Source of the DNA: Lachnoclostridium sp. Marseille-P6806
GTDB lineage: Bacteria; Bacillota; Clostridia; Lachnospirales; Lachnospiraceae
NCBI RefSeq assembly: GCF_900625025.1
Contig: NZ_LR130580.1
Coordinates: forward strand, 83,908-147,907
Length of the DNA stretch: 64,000 bases
Direction: 5' to 3'
Both the position numbers and the translations under genes were made by a program. Positions 1 through 8,870 of the stretch are shown piece after piece. The notes beneath the pieces are model-generated. The model did not search any database and was not told the DNA's origin. It saw only the letters and a program-made list of their open reading frames with translations. How positions within the stretch are numbered: position 1 is the first letter of the stretch; every line of letters begins with the position of its first letter.

Positions 1-1452
1 TCCCGCACTCTCCTGCTGCGGCCTTTTTGGGGAAACCGTCTTTCCCGCTCCGTCCGCGGCCAGCAGTCTCCGCCGCCCGGCAAGGCGCGCCGCGCCGTCT
101 CGTTTCCAGCACGCCTCGAGTTCCCCCGAGAGGCGTTCAAACGCCGTCCGGCGGAGCTCATTCAGCGACCGCACCGGAAGAAACACCTCGCCTGACCGGC
201 GAATTTCAATCCGCTCCGCCGCAAAAACCGTGTCGCCGGTTTTCCCGAGGCTCCTGCGGATATCCTCCTCGGAAAGCGGGCGCTTTTCCGCCAGCTGCAC
301 AAGATCGCCCTCCGCGAGAACATCCCCCGTGAGGGCGCAGGGCGGATTTTCCCCGCCGAGGCGGAGCCGGAGCGCCGCAGGCTTTCCGGCCTCCAGCGTA
401 ATAAGCTCCGCCACTTTCGTCCGGCGGATCGGACGGACGTACTGCTCGCCCAGTCTCCGGATCAGCGCCTCATCCGCGCCGCGGTAGCCCGGTGCGGAAA
501 TGGTCACCATCTCCCGCCCGTTGCTTCGGTGATAGTACCCGCCGCAGAGATCCGTCCGCAGATAGAGAGCTTTCAGCTCCTCCATATCCTCCGGCGCCAC
601 CCTCCACGAGGACGCATCGCCCCGCTCCCGCAGACGGTAATAGAGGTCCATATATTTCCGGTAGAGCGCCGTAACCCCCGCCGCATATTCCGGGCGCTTC
701 ATCCGCCCCTCGATCTTGAACGAGTCAATGCCGGCCTCGATGAGCTCCGGAAGATATTCCAGAATGCACATATCACGCATCGACAGCGGATAGTATTCCC
801 GTTTTCCCGCGTCCGGTCCCGCCGGAATCCCTTTTTCGTCCAGAATGCGGTAGGGCAGGCGGCAGGTCTGCGCACACCTCCCCCGATTGCCGCTCCGTCC
901 CCCAAGAAAGCTGGAAAAGAGGCACTTTCCGGAATAACAGTAGCACATGGCTCCGTGAACAAAGGTCTCCGTCTCGACCGGAAGCTCCTCCCTCAGAGCT
1001 CGGACCTCCGAAAGAGAGAGTTCTCTTGCCGGAACCACTCTCGTTACGCCGAGCCGGACAAGGAAGCGCACGGCATCCGCGGTCGTAACAGACAGCTGCG
1101 TGCTCGCATGGATCGGGAGATCGGGAAATGCCTCATGAAGCACTTTCATCACTCCGATATCCTGAACGATCACACCGTCCAGTCCGTCCTCGCAAAGAGG
1201 CGCGAGAAACGGAATCAGCTCTCCCAGCTCTCTCTCCCGCGTGAGCGTATTGACCGTGAGATGAACACGGACACCGGACAGATGCGCCTCGCGCAGGCAT
1301 TGCCGCAGCTCCTCATCGCTGAAATTGTCCGCGTAGGCCCGGGCTCCGAAGCGCCGCCCCGCAAGATATACGGCGTCAGCTCCGGCATTGACCGCGCCGC
1401 GGAATGCGTCATAGTTTCCGGCGGGAGCAAGAAGCTCCGCTCTGTGTTCCAT
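1..1452 (-). CDS. U32 family peptidase (3' end outside window)
   Basis: Begins MEHRAELLAPAGNYDAFRGA, the usual start of peptidase family U32 (collagenase-like, YhbU/YdcP/YegQ group), and stays open for 484 codons to the window edge, so the C-terminus is missing. The U32 signature is present: an ETFVHGAMCYCYSGKC stretch, then a Cys-rich run with GRCAQTCRLPYR that resembles the metal or cofactor-binding cysteines of these enzymes. Family members act in tRNA or ubiquinone-type hydroxylation or in protein degradation, so the substrate cannot be named. The start is an ATG preceded by GGAG. It is the last visible gene of the run ruvA-ruvB-zapA, and zapA next to a U32 peptidase is a common clostridial arrangement. 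Confidence 0.9.
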   Translation of the reverse strand, partial: MEHRAELLAPAGNYDAFRGAVNAGADAVYLAGRRFGARAYADNFSDEELRQCLREAHLSGVRVHLTVNTLTRERELGELIPFLAPLCEDGLDGVIVQDIGVMKVLHEAFPDLPIHASTQLSVTTADAVRFLVRLGVTRVVPARELSLSEVRALREELPVETETFVHGAMCYCYSGKCLFSSFLGGRSGNRGRCAQTCRLPYRILDEKGIPAGPDAGKREYYPLSMRDMCILEYLPELIEAGIDSFKIEGRMKRPEYAAGVTALYRKYMDLYYRLRERGDASSWRVAPEDMEELKALYLRTDLCGGYYHRSNGREMVTISAPGYRGADEALIRRLGEQYVRPIRRTKVAELITLEAGKPAALRLRLGGENPPCALTGDVLAEGDLVQLAEKRPLSEEDIRRSLGKTGDTVFAAERIEIRRSGEVFLPVRSLNELRRTAFERLSGELEACWKRDGAARLAGRRRLLAADGAGKTVSPKRPQQESAG

Positions 1453-1604
1453 TTTTTTACTCCTTACCGCCTGACACAAAAAGGAGCCGCCTGCAAAATC
1501 CCGGCTTCGCTCCCTGCCCGCCGCTCCCGCGACGGATACGCAGTTTACGAAGCTCCGGTCCTGCCGCACAGCACCCCGCCTGCCCTTATCCCGTTTTATC
1601 TCTG

Positions 1605-2003
1605 TTATTTCTGCCCGGCTTCGAGACGGACAATCTTCTTCGCTTTCTCCTCGTTTTCGGACTGCGCCCTGCGGAGAGCCTTTTCCGTCGTTTCCAGCTT
1701 AAGCTGCGTCGTGACAAGCTCATGCTTTAAGTCGTACAGATCCTTGGCCTTGGCATCCATTTCCTCCCGAAGAGCCTCCATCTGCCGCTTCATCTTAAAG
1801 CAGTCGTCCGCGATGTTGATCTCCAGCAGGAGACTCCGCAGCTCCTGAGAAATATGACGATATCCCTCTTCCCGCTGCATCTCTTCCAGCTTGCCGTTCA
1901 GATACGAGGCGATCTTCTGAATATACTCCTCGCTCTCATAACCGCTGAGGGTATATACCTTTCCGCCGATCACAACCTTTGTGTCATTTTTCGGTGTTTC
2001 CAT
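1605..2003 (-). CDS. zapA: Cell division protein ZapA
   Basis: 132-residue protein. The N-terminal part (DTKVVIGGKVYTLSGYESEEYIQKIASYLN) is the ZapA globular domain; from about residue 60 on it is one long coiled coil rich in Glu, Lys and Leu. ZapA tetramers bundle FtsZ protofilaments at the Z ring. The chosen ATG follows a GGGGGGAG ribosome site; a reading ten codons longer has no such site. It lies 87 bases downstream of ruvB in the same direction and is about 30 residues longer than short ZapA proteins because of its extended helix, which is usual in Clostridia. Confidence 0.88.
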   Translation of the reverse strand: METPKNDTKVVIGGKVYTLSGYESEEYIQKIASYLNGKLEEMQREEGYRHISQELRSLLLEINIADDCFKMKRQMEALREEMDAKAKDLYDLKHELVTTQLKLETTEKALRRAQSENEEKAKKIVRLEAGQK

Positions 2004-2090
2004 ACTCCCCCCCCACAGGCCCGGCCGTCCCATTTTCAGACTCCGCCGTCCGCAGCTTCACTGATTTTCTGCAACGGCTCTCTTATCATT

Positions 2091-3098
2091 CTATTCTGTA
2101 TCTTCCGGCATTTCAAGACCGAGGTGGCGGTAGCAGGCCGCCGACGCGACCCGCCCCCGCGGCGTCCGGCTGATAAAGCCGAGCTGAAGAAGATACGGCT
2201 CGACTACATCCTCGATGGTCCCCGCATCCTCCCCGATGGAGGCTGCGAGCGTATCCAGTCCTGCCGGGCCGCCGCCGAATCTTCCGATAAGCGCATCCAG
2301 AAACTTCCGGTCCGTATAATCCAGACCGACCCGATCCACATCCATCATGTCCATGGCCGTCTCGGCGACCTTTACCGTCACCTTTCCGTTATGGCGAACC
2401 TCCGCATAGTCGCGCACACGCTTCAGGATCCGGTTGGCAAGACGGGGCGTCCCGCGGCTGCGCCGCGCCATCTCCTCCGCCGCGTCCTCCTCCACCTCGA
2501 CGCCGAGCACCTTTGCCGAGTGAAGAAGAATCACCTGAAGCTGCGCCGGACTGTAAAAATCAAGCCTCTCGATCATGCCGAAGCGATCCCGGAGCGGTGC
2601 GGAGAGAAGCCCGGCCCGCGTCGTCGCCCCGACCAGAGTAAAGCGCGGAAGCTCCAGACGGATAGATTTGGCTGAGGAGCCCTTGCCGATCATGATGTCG
2701 ATGGCATAGTCCTCCATCGCCGGATACAGAACCTCCTCCACCTGCTTGTTCAGACGGTGGATCTCATCGACAAAAAGGACGTCCCCCTCCTGAAGACCGT
2801 TGAGCACCGCCGCCATGTCGCCGGGCTTCTCGATGGCCGGCCCGCTGGTGATCTTGATCCCGACGCCCATCTCGTTGGCAATGATGCAGGAGAGCGTCGT
2901 TTTTCCGAGACCCGGAGGGCCGAAAAAAAGGACGTGGTCGAGAGGCTCCCCCCTCTTTCTTGCCGCCTCAACCGCAATACTGATATGCTGACGTATTTTA
3001 TCCTGTCCGATATAATCCGCGAGCCGTCTCGGGCGGAGCGATCCCTCGATCGCTGCATCCTCCTCCGTAAAGCTCGTTTCGATCATACGTTTTTCCAT
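2091..3098 (-). CDS. ruvB: Holliday junction branch migration helicase RuvB
   Basis: 335 residues, normal RuvB length. It shows [16 protein letters not shown] at the N-terminus, Walker [12 protein letters not shown], Walker B DEIHRL, sensor 1 GATTRAG, the arginine-finger region SAPLRDRFG, and a C-terminal winged helix ending in the conserved [10 protein letters not shown]. RuvB is the hexameric AAA+ motor that drives branch migration on RuvA-bound junctions. It lies 47 bases downstream of ruvA, the classical pair. No ruvC is present, as expected in Firmicutes, where RecU resolves junctions. Confidence 0.98.
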   Translation of the reverse strand: MEKRMIETSFTEEDAAIEGSLRPRRLADYIGQDKIRQHISIAVEAARKRGEPLDHVLFFGPPGLGKTTLSCIIANEMGVGIKITSGPAIEKPGDMAAVLNGLQEGDVLFVDEIHRLNKQVEEVLYPAMEDYAIDIMIGKGSSAKSIRLELPRFTLVGATTRAGLLSAPLRDRFGMIERLDFYSPAQLQVILLHSAKVLGVEVEEDAAEEMARRSRGTPRLANRILKRVRDYAEVRHNGKVTVKVAETAMDMMDVDRVGLDYTDRKFLDALIGRFGGGPAGLDTLAASIGEDAGTIEDVVEPYLLQLGFISRTPRGRVASAACYRHLGLEMPEDTE

Positions 3099-3145
3099 GA
3101 ATCTCTGTCTCCCGTTGCAAGCCGAAGCGCCGGCCCCGCGAAAAA

Positions 3146-3757
3146 TCAGCGGATCAGCTTAAGGCCGCTCCGCAGCAGCTCCTCCGTGCCCGATGCGCCG
3201 CTCTCTTTCGCCTTTCGCACCGCACGGAGCGCCTCTGTCCGGGAATATCCGAGCGCGATGAGCGCCTCGGCCGCCTCCTCCGCGTCCCCGGACATATCTC
3301 CGCTTCCGGCCGTTTCCCCGGATGTCAGCGCCCCGGCGGCCTCCGCCGCCTCCTCCGCGCCGATCTTCTCGCGAAGCTCCAGAATGAGGCGTTCCGCCGT
3401 GCGCTTTCCCACACCGGGTGCACGTGAAATCGTCCGGGCATCCCCCGCCATAATGGCAAAGCGGAGGTCGTCCGCGCTCATCGCAGAAAGGAGAGAAAGA
3501 CCCGCTTTCGGTCCGATCCCGCTCACCGTAATCAGCCTGCGGAACAGTGAAAGCTCATCCCGTGAGGCAAAGCCGTAGAGCGCAATCTGATCCTCCCTCA
3601 CATAAGTATAAGTATACACCGTCGCCTCCGGACCGGAGCGCTGAAGCTTCGACGCTGTCGCGGGGGAAACCTGCACCTCGTAGCCGACGCCGCCGACCTC
3701 CAGCTCAAGAGCGGTATCCGAGATATGGTCAATCGTGCCTTTCAGAAACGAAATCAT
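3146..3757 (-). CDS. ruvA: Holliday junction DNA-binding subunit RuvA
   Basis: 203 residues. It starts [20 protein letters not shown] (OB-fold domain I), carries the two helix-hairpin-helix motifs ([13 protein letters not shown] and [12 protein letters not shown]) and ends with the small three-helix domain III ([20 protein letters not shown]) that contacts RuvB. RuvA tetramers hold the four-way junction open. Its ATG overlaps the stop of the upstream TPR gene (ATGA), which points to translational coupling. Confidence 0.97.
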   Translation of the reverse strand: MISFLKGTIDHISDTALELEVGGVGYEVQVSPATASKLQRSGPEATVYTYTYVREDQIALYGFASRDELSLFRRLITVSGIGPKAGLSLLSAMSADDLRFAIMAGDARTISRAPGVGKRTAERLILELREKIGAEEAAEAAGALTSGETAGSGDMSGDAEEAAEALIALGYSRTEALRAVRKAKESGASGTEELLRSGLKLIR

Positions 3758-4497
3758 AGCCCGCTCTGTCCCTCCATTCCGTCCGTGACGGATGCCGCCT
3801 CGGCCCGGTATTCCGCCGCGGTTGCCGCATCGCCCATGCCGTCACAGACTGCCGCGCAGTTCCTGCAGATCAGCGCGTAGCTCTTCCCCCTGCCGTCCTG
3901 CTTCTCGATAAAGTCCCTGAGCTGCTCGTACTGCGCAAGTGCTTTTGCCGGACTTCCCTGCCGGTACAGCGCCTCCGCAATGCCGGCCATATTGGAGGCA
4001 TAGTAAGGATTCCGGAACAGTTCGCCGCTCTCAAACGCGCGATTTGCCTCCCGGAAACAGGCCTCGGCCTCATAGAATCCGCCCTCAGCCAGATGGTTCA
4101 TTCCCATGTTGGAAAAAAGCGTTCCGACGGACTCCGCGCCGCCCTGAATGCGGTCCAGAATCTGTCCTGCCCTCCGGTAGCAGCGGTCGGCCTCCTCATA
4201 TCGCCCTGCGTCCCGATAGCCGTTTGCATGGCGCACCAGCACGGAAGCAAAATATTCGGTGTCGTCCTGCTCCATCTCCTCCAGCAGAAGAAGCAGATCA
4301 TTCGATGCCGCCTCCGCCTTATCGAACTGCCCCGTCATCTGGTAGAAACGGACCATCTCCTCCGCCGCCGCGGCATACGCCTCGTAATTTTTTTCCTTAT
4401 CCGCACGGAGGAGACTCCGAACCAGAAATTCCTCGATTTCCTCTGCGCTACCGTTCTGCGAAAGCAGATCAAGCGCCTGATAAAACTCTTCCGTCAT
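3754..4497 (-). CDS. TPR-repeat protein of unknown role
   Basis: 247 residues, soluble, no signal peptide. Helical repeats of the tetratricopeptide type can be read through most of the chain, for example FDKAEAASNDLLLLLEEM, GRYEEADRCYRRAGQIL, GGFYEAEACFREANRAF and SPAKALAQYEQLRDF. TPR proteins are interaction scaffolds. The gene sits between leuD and ruvA with a 12-base gap and a 4-base overlap, so it is co-transcribed, but neither neighbour suggests a function. I do not recognise a specific family. Confidence 0.8.
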   Translation of the reverse strand: MTEEFYQALDLLSQNGSAEEIEEFLVRSLLRADKEKNYEAYAAAAEEMVRFYQMTGQFDKAEAASNDLLLLLEEMEQDDTEYFASVLVRHANGYRDAGRYEEADRCYRRAGQILDRIQGGAESVGTLFSNMGMNHLAEGGFYEAEACFREANRAFESGELFRNPYYASNMAGIAEALYRQGSPAKALAQYEQLRDFIEKQDGRGKSYALICRNCAAVCDGMGDAATAAEYRAEAASVTDGMEGQSGL

Positions 4498-4509
4498 AAA
4501 GCCGCCATT

Positions 4510-4998
4510 TCACTTGCTGTTGATATAATTGATCAGTCCCTCGGAGTCGATAATCTTTTGCATGAACGGAGGAAATGCCTGCCCCCGGAACGTCTCCCCG
4601 GTCGTCTCATCCGTAATAATTCCGGTATCAAAGTCCACCCGGACCCGGTCCCCCGCATGAATCCTCTCGGAGGCCTCTTTGCATTCCACAATCGGCAGAC
4701 CGATGTTGATCGCGTTGCGGTAAAAAATACGGGCAAAGGTCTCCGCAATCACACAGGAAATGCCCGACGCCTTAATGGCGATCGGTGCATGCTCTCTGGA
4801 GGAGCCGCAGCCGAAATTTTTCCCTGCCACAATCATATCGCCCCTCTGCACTTTTGTCACAAATTCCCGGTCAATATCCTCCATGCAGTGCTTTGCCAGC
4901 TCTGCCGGGTCGCCGGTCGCAAGATATCTTGCCGGAATGATGACATCGGTATCCACATTGTCCCCGTAACGAAGTACGGTTCCGTTCGCTGCCTGCAT
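4510..4998 (-). CDS. leuD: 3-isopropylmalate dehydratase small subunit
   Basis: 162 residues. Motifs typical of LeuD/aconitase swivel domains are visible: [44 protein letters not shown]. With LeuC it isomerises 2- to 3-isopropylmalate in leucine synthesis. The start was set at MQAANG because GGAGG lies 7 bases upstream and homologues begin there; the reading can be extended about 31 codons upstream but only through intergenic repeat sequence. It is separated from leuC by 129 bases holding a long hairpin, and its ribosome site lies inside a repeated tail also found in front of lgt. Confidence 0.96.
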   Translation of the reverse strand: MQAANGTVLRYGDNVDTDVIIPARYLATGDPAELAKHCMEDIDREFVTKVQRGDMIVAGKNFGCGSSREHAPIAIKASGISCVIAETFARIFYRNAINIGLPIVECKEASERIHAGDRVRVDFDTGIITDETTGETFRGQAFPPFMQKIIDSEGLINYINSK

Positions 4999-5019
4999 AG
5001 CAATCCTCCATGCCGAAGC
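4996..5019 (-). repeat. Short repeat tail carrying the leuD ribosome site
   Basis: On the minus strand this is GCTTCGGCATGGAGGATTGC followed by the leuD ATG. The same 24 bases, start codon included, occur in front of lgt (53636-53659). The part GCTTCGGCATGG also ends the long repeats before ftsY and ftsL. The bases just upstream give ATGC-TTCG-GCAT, a stem with a C(UUCG)G tetraloop, next to the GGAGG. Confidence 0.75.
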
Positions 5020-5060
5020 ATTTTTAAGTATTTGTACTCCACAAAAGACGGGGTATTTGA

Positions 5061-5120
5061 CCCTCGCGGCATTCGCCAAATGGACATGCAAGCATGCCCA
5101 CTTGGCTCATTGCTCGCGGG
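5061..5120 (-). other. Long hairpin between leuC and leuD
   Basis: The inner arms at 5075-5089 and 5092-5106 pair over 15 positions with two G-U pairs on the minus-strand RNA, and weaker outer arms (CCCGCG and CGAGGG type) extend it to about 60 bases. No U-run follows, so it is not a standard terminator. It begins 8 bases after the leuC stop and could stabilise the upstream mRNA, attenuate leuD, or be a mobile palindromic element. Confidence 0.65.
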
Positions 5121-5127
5121 AATCAAT

Positions 5128-6387
5128 TCAGAAACCGGTAGGATCGGTGATCCGTCCCGTCACCGCGCTGGCCGCCGCCGTCGCAGGGCTCGCAAGATAG
5201 ATCTCCGAGCTCACATCTCCCATGCGTCCCACAAAGTTCCGGTTTGTCGTCGACACGCAGCGCTCCCCGGCCGCAAGGATTCCCATATAGCCTCCGAGAC
5301 ACGGGCCGCAGGTGGGTGTGCTGACCACCGCGCCCGCCTCGATAAAGATCCGCAGCAGCCCCTCCTCCATCGCCTCCAGATAAATGCGCTCCGTGGCCGG
5401 AATGACAATGCAGCGGACTCCCTCTGTGACATGCCGTCCCCTGAGAATCTCCGCCGCCGCCCGAAGATCGCTGATGCGGCCGTTCGTACAGGATCCGATG
5501 ACGACCTGATCGATCCGGATATCCGGAATATTTTCAAAGGTTCTCGCGTTCTCCGGCAGATGCGGGAACGAAACCGTGGGCCGCAGCGCGCAGAGGTCGA
5601 TGTCGATCACGCGCGTGTACTCCGCGTCCGGATCCGCCGCACAGACCGTCCCGGGAGCCGCGCCGTGCTCTCTCTCATAGCGAAGCGTCTGCTCATCCAC
5701 CGGGAAAATACCGTTCTTCGCCCCGGCCTCGATGGCCATATTGGCAATGGTAAAGCGGTCGTCCATGCTGAGCGCGGCGACGCCCTCGCCGGTGAACTCC
5801 ATGGACTGATAGAGCGCGCCGTCCACGCCGATCATGCCGATGATATGCAGAATCACGTCCTTGCCCGATACGCGCGGAGGAAGACTTCCCGTCAGGCGAA
5901 ACTGTATGGCCGACGGAACCTTGAACCATGCCTTTCCCGTCGTCATGCCCGCCGCCATATCGGTGCTCCCCACGCCGGTTGAAAATGCGCCGAGTGCCCC
6001 GTAGGTACAGGTATGGGAATCCGCGCCGATGACGACGTCTCCCGGCGCGATCAGGCCTTTCTCCGGGAGCAGGGCATGCTCGATGCCCATCTGCCCCACC
6101 TCAAAATAATTGGTGATTTTATTCTTTTTGGCAAACTCCCGGACACACTTGCAGTTTTCTGCCGACCGGATATCCTTTGCCGGGACAAAATGATCGGGAA
6201 CCAGTGCAATCTTATCCCTGTCAAAGACCCCTTCTTTCCGGAATTTTTCCATTTCACGGATCGCGACGGGCGCTGTGATATCATTGCCGAGCACCAGATC
6301 CAGATCCGCCTCGATCAGCTGCCCCGCCTCCACCTCCGAAAGACCTGCGTGCGCCGCAAGAATCTTCTGTGTCATTGTCATTCCCAT
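5128..6387 (-). CDS. leuC: 3-isopropylmalate dehydratase large subunit
   Basis: 419 residues, the length of the archaeal/clostridial-type LeuC. The three [4Fe-4S] cysteines are in place (VIGSCTNGR, then TCGPCLGG), as are [21 protein letters not shown] and the catalytic-loop region. It forms the leucine-pathway isomerase with LeuD. The start is the ATG preceded by GGAGGGGAGGAAACC; a longer reading of 48 codons lacks homology. It follows ilvC by 160 bases containing a strong inverted repeat. Confidence 0.97.
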   Translation of the reverse strand: MGMTMTQKILAAHAGLSEVEAGQLIEADLDLVLGNDITAPVAIREMEKFRKEGVFDRDKIALVPDHFVPAKDIRSAENCKCVREFAKKNKITNYFEVGQMGIEHALLPEKGLIAPGDVVIGADSHTCTYGALGAFSTGVGSTDMAAGMTTGKAWFKVPSAIQFRLTGSLPPRVSGKDVILHIIGMIGVDGALYQSMEFTGEGVAALSMDDRFTIANMAIEAGAKNGIFPVDEQTLRYEREHGAAPGTVCAADPDAEYTRVIDIDLCALRPTVSFPHLPENARTFENIPDIRIDQVVIGSCTNGRISDLRAAAEILRGRHVTEGVRCIVIPATERIYLEAMEEGLLRIFIEAGAVVSTPTCGPCLGGYMGILAAGERCVSTTNRNFVGRMGDVSSEIYLASPATAAASAVTGRITDPTGF

Positions 6388-6483
6388 GGTTTCCTCCCCT
6401 CCGCGGCCGGTCCGCAGATGCCGCGGGTCAAGCGCCTTTCCCCGTTCTGTAAGGAAGCAGAAGTCTTCGCTCTTTTTACCAAA

Positions 6484-6523
6484 GAGGCCGTCTGCCGGAG
6501 AGCAAGCTCCCGTAGACGGCCTC
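6484..6523 (-). terminator. Inverted repeat between ilvC and leuC
   Basis: GAGGCCGTCT (6484-6493) pairs exactly with AGACGGCCTC (6514-6523), and the loop itself holds a smaller GGAGC/GCTCC stem. On the minus strand only TTT follows before GG, so termination after ilvC would be partial. This may let leuCD expression differ from ilvC. Confidence 0.55.
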
Positions 6524-6547
6524 TTCTTCATGATATTCCAAGGCAGA

Positions 6548-7573
6548 TCAGTTATTGATCAGCTTGTCCTCTTCCTTATTCCAGCTGTACAGCTTGCGGA
6601 TCTGCTCACCCACCTTCTCAAGCTCATGCTCGGCGTGGAGCTTGCGCATAGCCTTGAAGTGAACCTGTCCGCCAGCCTCGCTCATTTCCAGCAGGAACTC
6701 TCTGGCAAAGCTTCCGTCCTGAATATCGGACAGAATCTTCTTCATGGTCTTCTTTGTTTCCTCCGTGACGATCTTGGGGCCGGTGACATAATCGCCGTAC
6801 TCCGCCGTATTGGAGATGGAGTAGCGCATGCCGGCAAAACCGGACTGATAGATCAGATCGACGATCAGCTTCATCTCATGGATGCACTCAAAATACGCAT
6901 TGCGCGGATCATAGCCCGCCTCGGTCAACGTCTCGAAGCCCGCCTGCATCAGAGCGCAGACGCCGCCGCACAGCACGGCCTGCTCGCCGAAAAGATCCGT
7001 CTCCGTCTCCGTGCGGAATGTCGTCTCGAGAAGCCCCGCTCTTGCTCCGCCCATCGCCGCACCGTAGGCGAGCGCTTTCTCAAGCGCCTTTCCTGTGGCA
7101 TCCTGCTGCACAGCCACCAGCATCGGGGTGCCCTTGCCCGCCTGATACTCGGATCGGACCGTGTGGCCGGGCGCCTTGGGAGCGATCATCGCAACGTCGA
7201 TGTCAGCCGCCGGACGGATAAGGCCGAAGTGAATATTGAAGCCGTGCGCAAACATCAGCATGGATCCGGACCGGAGATTCGGCTCGATGTCTTTCCGGTA
7301 GCAGGCCGCCTGCTTCTCATCCGGGATGAGCACCATGACGACATCCGCCGCCGCGACCGCCTCTCCGACAGGAAGCACCGCCAGCCCCTGCGCCCTTGCC
7401 TTGTCCGCCGAGCGGGAGCCCTCATACAGACCGACGACGACGTCCATGCCGGAATCCTTAAGATTCAGCGCATGCGCATGACCCTGACTGCCGTAGCCGA
7501 TGACAGCGATCTTTTTCCCCTCCAAGAGGGACATGTTGCAGTCTTCCTGATAATAGATCCTTGCTTCCGACAT
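6548..7573 (-). CDS. ilvC: Ketol-acid reductoisomerase
   Basis: 341 residues, class I short-form length. It has the Rossmann motif [17 protein letters not shown] near residue 28, the [12 protein letters not shown] segment, and the metal/substrate residues in [11 protein letters not shown] and [14 protein letters not shown]. It converts acetolactate to dihydroxy-isovalerate with NADPH in valine and isoleucine synthesis. It lies between ilvN and leuC in the same direction. GGAGG stands 8 bases before the ATG. Confidence 0.98.
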   Translation of the reverse strand: MSEARIYYQEDCNMSLLEGKKIAVIGYGSQGHAHALNLKDSGMDVVVGLYEGSRSADKARAQGLAVLPVGEAVAAADVVMVLIPDEKQAACYRKDIEPNLRSGSMLMFAHGFNIHFGLIRPAADIDVAMIAPKAPGHTVRSEYQAGKGTPMLVAVQQDATGKALEKALAYGAAMGGARAGLLETTFRTETETDLFGEQAVLCGGVCALMQAGFETLTEAGYDPRNAYFECIHEMKLIVDLIYQSGFAGMRYSISNTAEYGDYVTGPKIVTEETKKTMKKILSDIQDGSFAREFLLEMSEAGGQVHFKAMRKLHAEHELEKVGEQIRKLYSWNKEEDKLINN

Positions 7574-7681
7574 CTTCCTTTTCCTCCTCTGTGATCTGTC
7601 TTCTGATCCGTGTTCTGTAAAGCTGTCTTCTGTGAACCTGTCTGCCGTCTTTCGTCCTGCCGCGGTCTGCGCTGCCTTCCC

Positions 7682-8215
7682 TCAGACCACGCGGTCCGTC
7701 CCGCTCAGATAGACGACGTTCTCTATCCCGCGCGCAAGACCCGCAATCCCCGTTCTTGCCAGTTCAAGGATCTCATAGCCGTCCAGCAGCCGCAGAAAAG
7801 CGTCGATCTTGGCCTGATTGCCGGTAATCTCGATCATCAGTGATTCGGGAGCCACATCGATGATGCCGGCGCGGAAGATATTCGTCAGGGCAATGACACC
7901 CTGCCTCTGCTGCGCGTCGCAGCGCACCTTGATCATCGCCAGCTCCCGGTATACGGAATCCTCCGGCCGGAGCTGCCGGATGTCGCGGACATCGACCAGC
8001 TTCGCCACCTGCTTCTCGATCTGGTCCAGAATATCGTCGTCGCCGTGCGTGACAATCGTGATGCGGGTGATCCCGGGATCCGCCGTCACTCCGGCCGTGA
8101 TGCTGTCGATATTGTATCCTCTGCGGGAGAACAGGCCCGAGATCCGGCTCAGAATACCGAACGTATTGTCGACAAGAAGCTGCAGAACCACTCTTTTCAC
8201 CTGCTGTTCTTCCAT
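7682..8215 (-). CDS. ilvN: Acetolactate synthase regulatory subunit (copy nearer ilvC)
   Basis: 177 residues, the usual IlvN/IlvH length. The N-terminal ACT domain VLQLLVDNTFGILSRISGLF is followed by RRGYNIDSITAG and the C-terminal domain (ELAMIKVRCDAQQRQGVIAL). These subunits bind valine and control IlvB. The start was taken at MEEQQ, preceded by GGAGGGGA; an upstream in-frame codon lacks this. It is the second of two adjacent IlvN-type genes and has its own consensus promoter (8309-8337) and hairpin leader. It is longer than its neighbour and keeps the fuller C-terminal domain. Confidence 0.93.
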   Translation of the reverse strand: MEEQQVKRVVLQLLVDNTFGILSRISGLFSRRGYNIDSITAGVTADPGITRITIVTHGDDDILDQIEKQVAKLVDVRDIRQLRPEDSVYRELAMIKVRCDAQQRQGVIALTNIFRAGIIDVAPESLMIEITGNQAKIDAFLRLLDGYEILELARTGIAGLARGIENVVYLSGTDRVV

Positions 8216-8245
8216 TGGCGTCCCCTCCTCTCCGCCCACAATGCG

Positions 8246-8293
8246 CCGCCTCGTCTCTGTCCGTGCGAGGCGGACGTATGTCGCCTCAGCACG
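8246..8293 (-). promoter_or_regulatory. Leader of ilvN with two mutually exclusive hairpins
   Basis: In the transcript the order is segment 1 (CGTGCTGAGGCG, 8293-8282), segment 2 (CCGCCTCGCACG, 8273-8262) and segment 3 (CGAGGCGG, 8253-8246). Segment 2 can pair with 1 (11 pairs, one bulge) or with 3 (8 perfect pairs), but not with both. The region starts about 9 bases after the predicted transcript start and ends 30 bases before the ilvN ATG. No U-run follows segment 3, so any switch would act on translation, stability or Rho rather than intrinsic termination. Confidence 0.5.
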
Positions 8294-8308
8294 GGCGGGT
8301 TAATCGAG

Positions 8309-8337
8309 ATTATAGCGCCGGGACAGGCCTGTGTCAA
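8309..8337 (-). promoter_or_regulatory. Consensus promoter inside the ilv operon
   Basis: TTGACA (8337-8332), 17-base spacer, TATAAT (8314-8309): perfect sigma-A boxes. The -35 box overlaps the stop codon of the upstream ilvN paralogue. It would drive ilvN-ilvC-leuCD independently of ilvB. Confidence 0.85.
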
Positions 8338-8822
8338 CGAGAAGCGTCGCGGCATTTGGACAGGGCGAGCGTTCCGGTCCGCGTGATCTCCACGATGCTG
8401 ACCGTGCGCAGCGTGTCGAGAAAAATCTGAACCCGCTCCGGCGTGTCGCAGATCTGGATCGTCATCAGATTTTTGGACATATCGATGATCTGCGCACCCA
8501 TGATCTGGCTGTTCTCCATGATATCCCTGCGGTTGTCACGATTGTACCGGAGCTTGACCAGCATCAGTTCCCGGGAGACCGCCTCCTCTTCGCCGTAGGT
8601 TTTGACCTTGATGACGTCGAGCTTCTTATTGAGCTGCTTCTCAATCTGCTCCAGCGTCCTGCGGTCTCCGCTGCTGACGATGATCATATTGGATATCTCC
8701 GGATCGTCCGTGGTTCCGACCGCCAGCGAATCAATATTGAAGCATCTCCTCCAGAAAAGCCCTGCGACCTTGCAGAGCACGCCGGCCTTGTTTTCCACCA
8801 GTACGGAATAAATTCTTTTCAT
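8334..8822 (-). CDS. Second acetolactate synthase small-subunit-like protein (ACT domain)
   Basis: 162 residues. It starts MKRIYSVLVENKAGVLCKVAGLFWRR with FNIDSLAVGTTDDPEISNM, a clear IlvN/IlvH ACT domain, and ends with a shorter C-terminal domain (ELMLVKLRYNRDNRRDIMEN). It is clearly diverged from the adjacent ilvN. Encoded directly after ilvB (48-base gap), it is positioned as the primary partner of this IlvB. Two tandem regulatory subunits could give different effector responses; alternatively one serves another large subunit elsewhere. Confidence 0.88.
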   Translation of the reverse strand: MKRIYSVLVENKAGVLCKVAGLFWRRCFNIDSLAVGTTDDPEISNMIIVSSGDRRTLEQIEKQLNKKLDVIKVKTYGEEEAVSRELMLVKLRYNRDNRRDIMENSQIMGAQIIDMSKNLMTIQICDTPERVQIFLDTLRTVSIVEITRTGTLALSKCRDASR

Positions 8823-8870
8823 ATTCTCACCCCTGCGAAGTATCCTGCACAGTCCCTGCCGCCGCTCCCG

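Noticed and set aside
1453..1604. Gene or terminator between zapA and the U32 peptidase
   Set aside because: No frame with a ribosome site and no stem with a U-run could be supported in this stretch.
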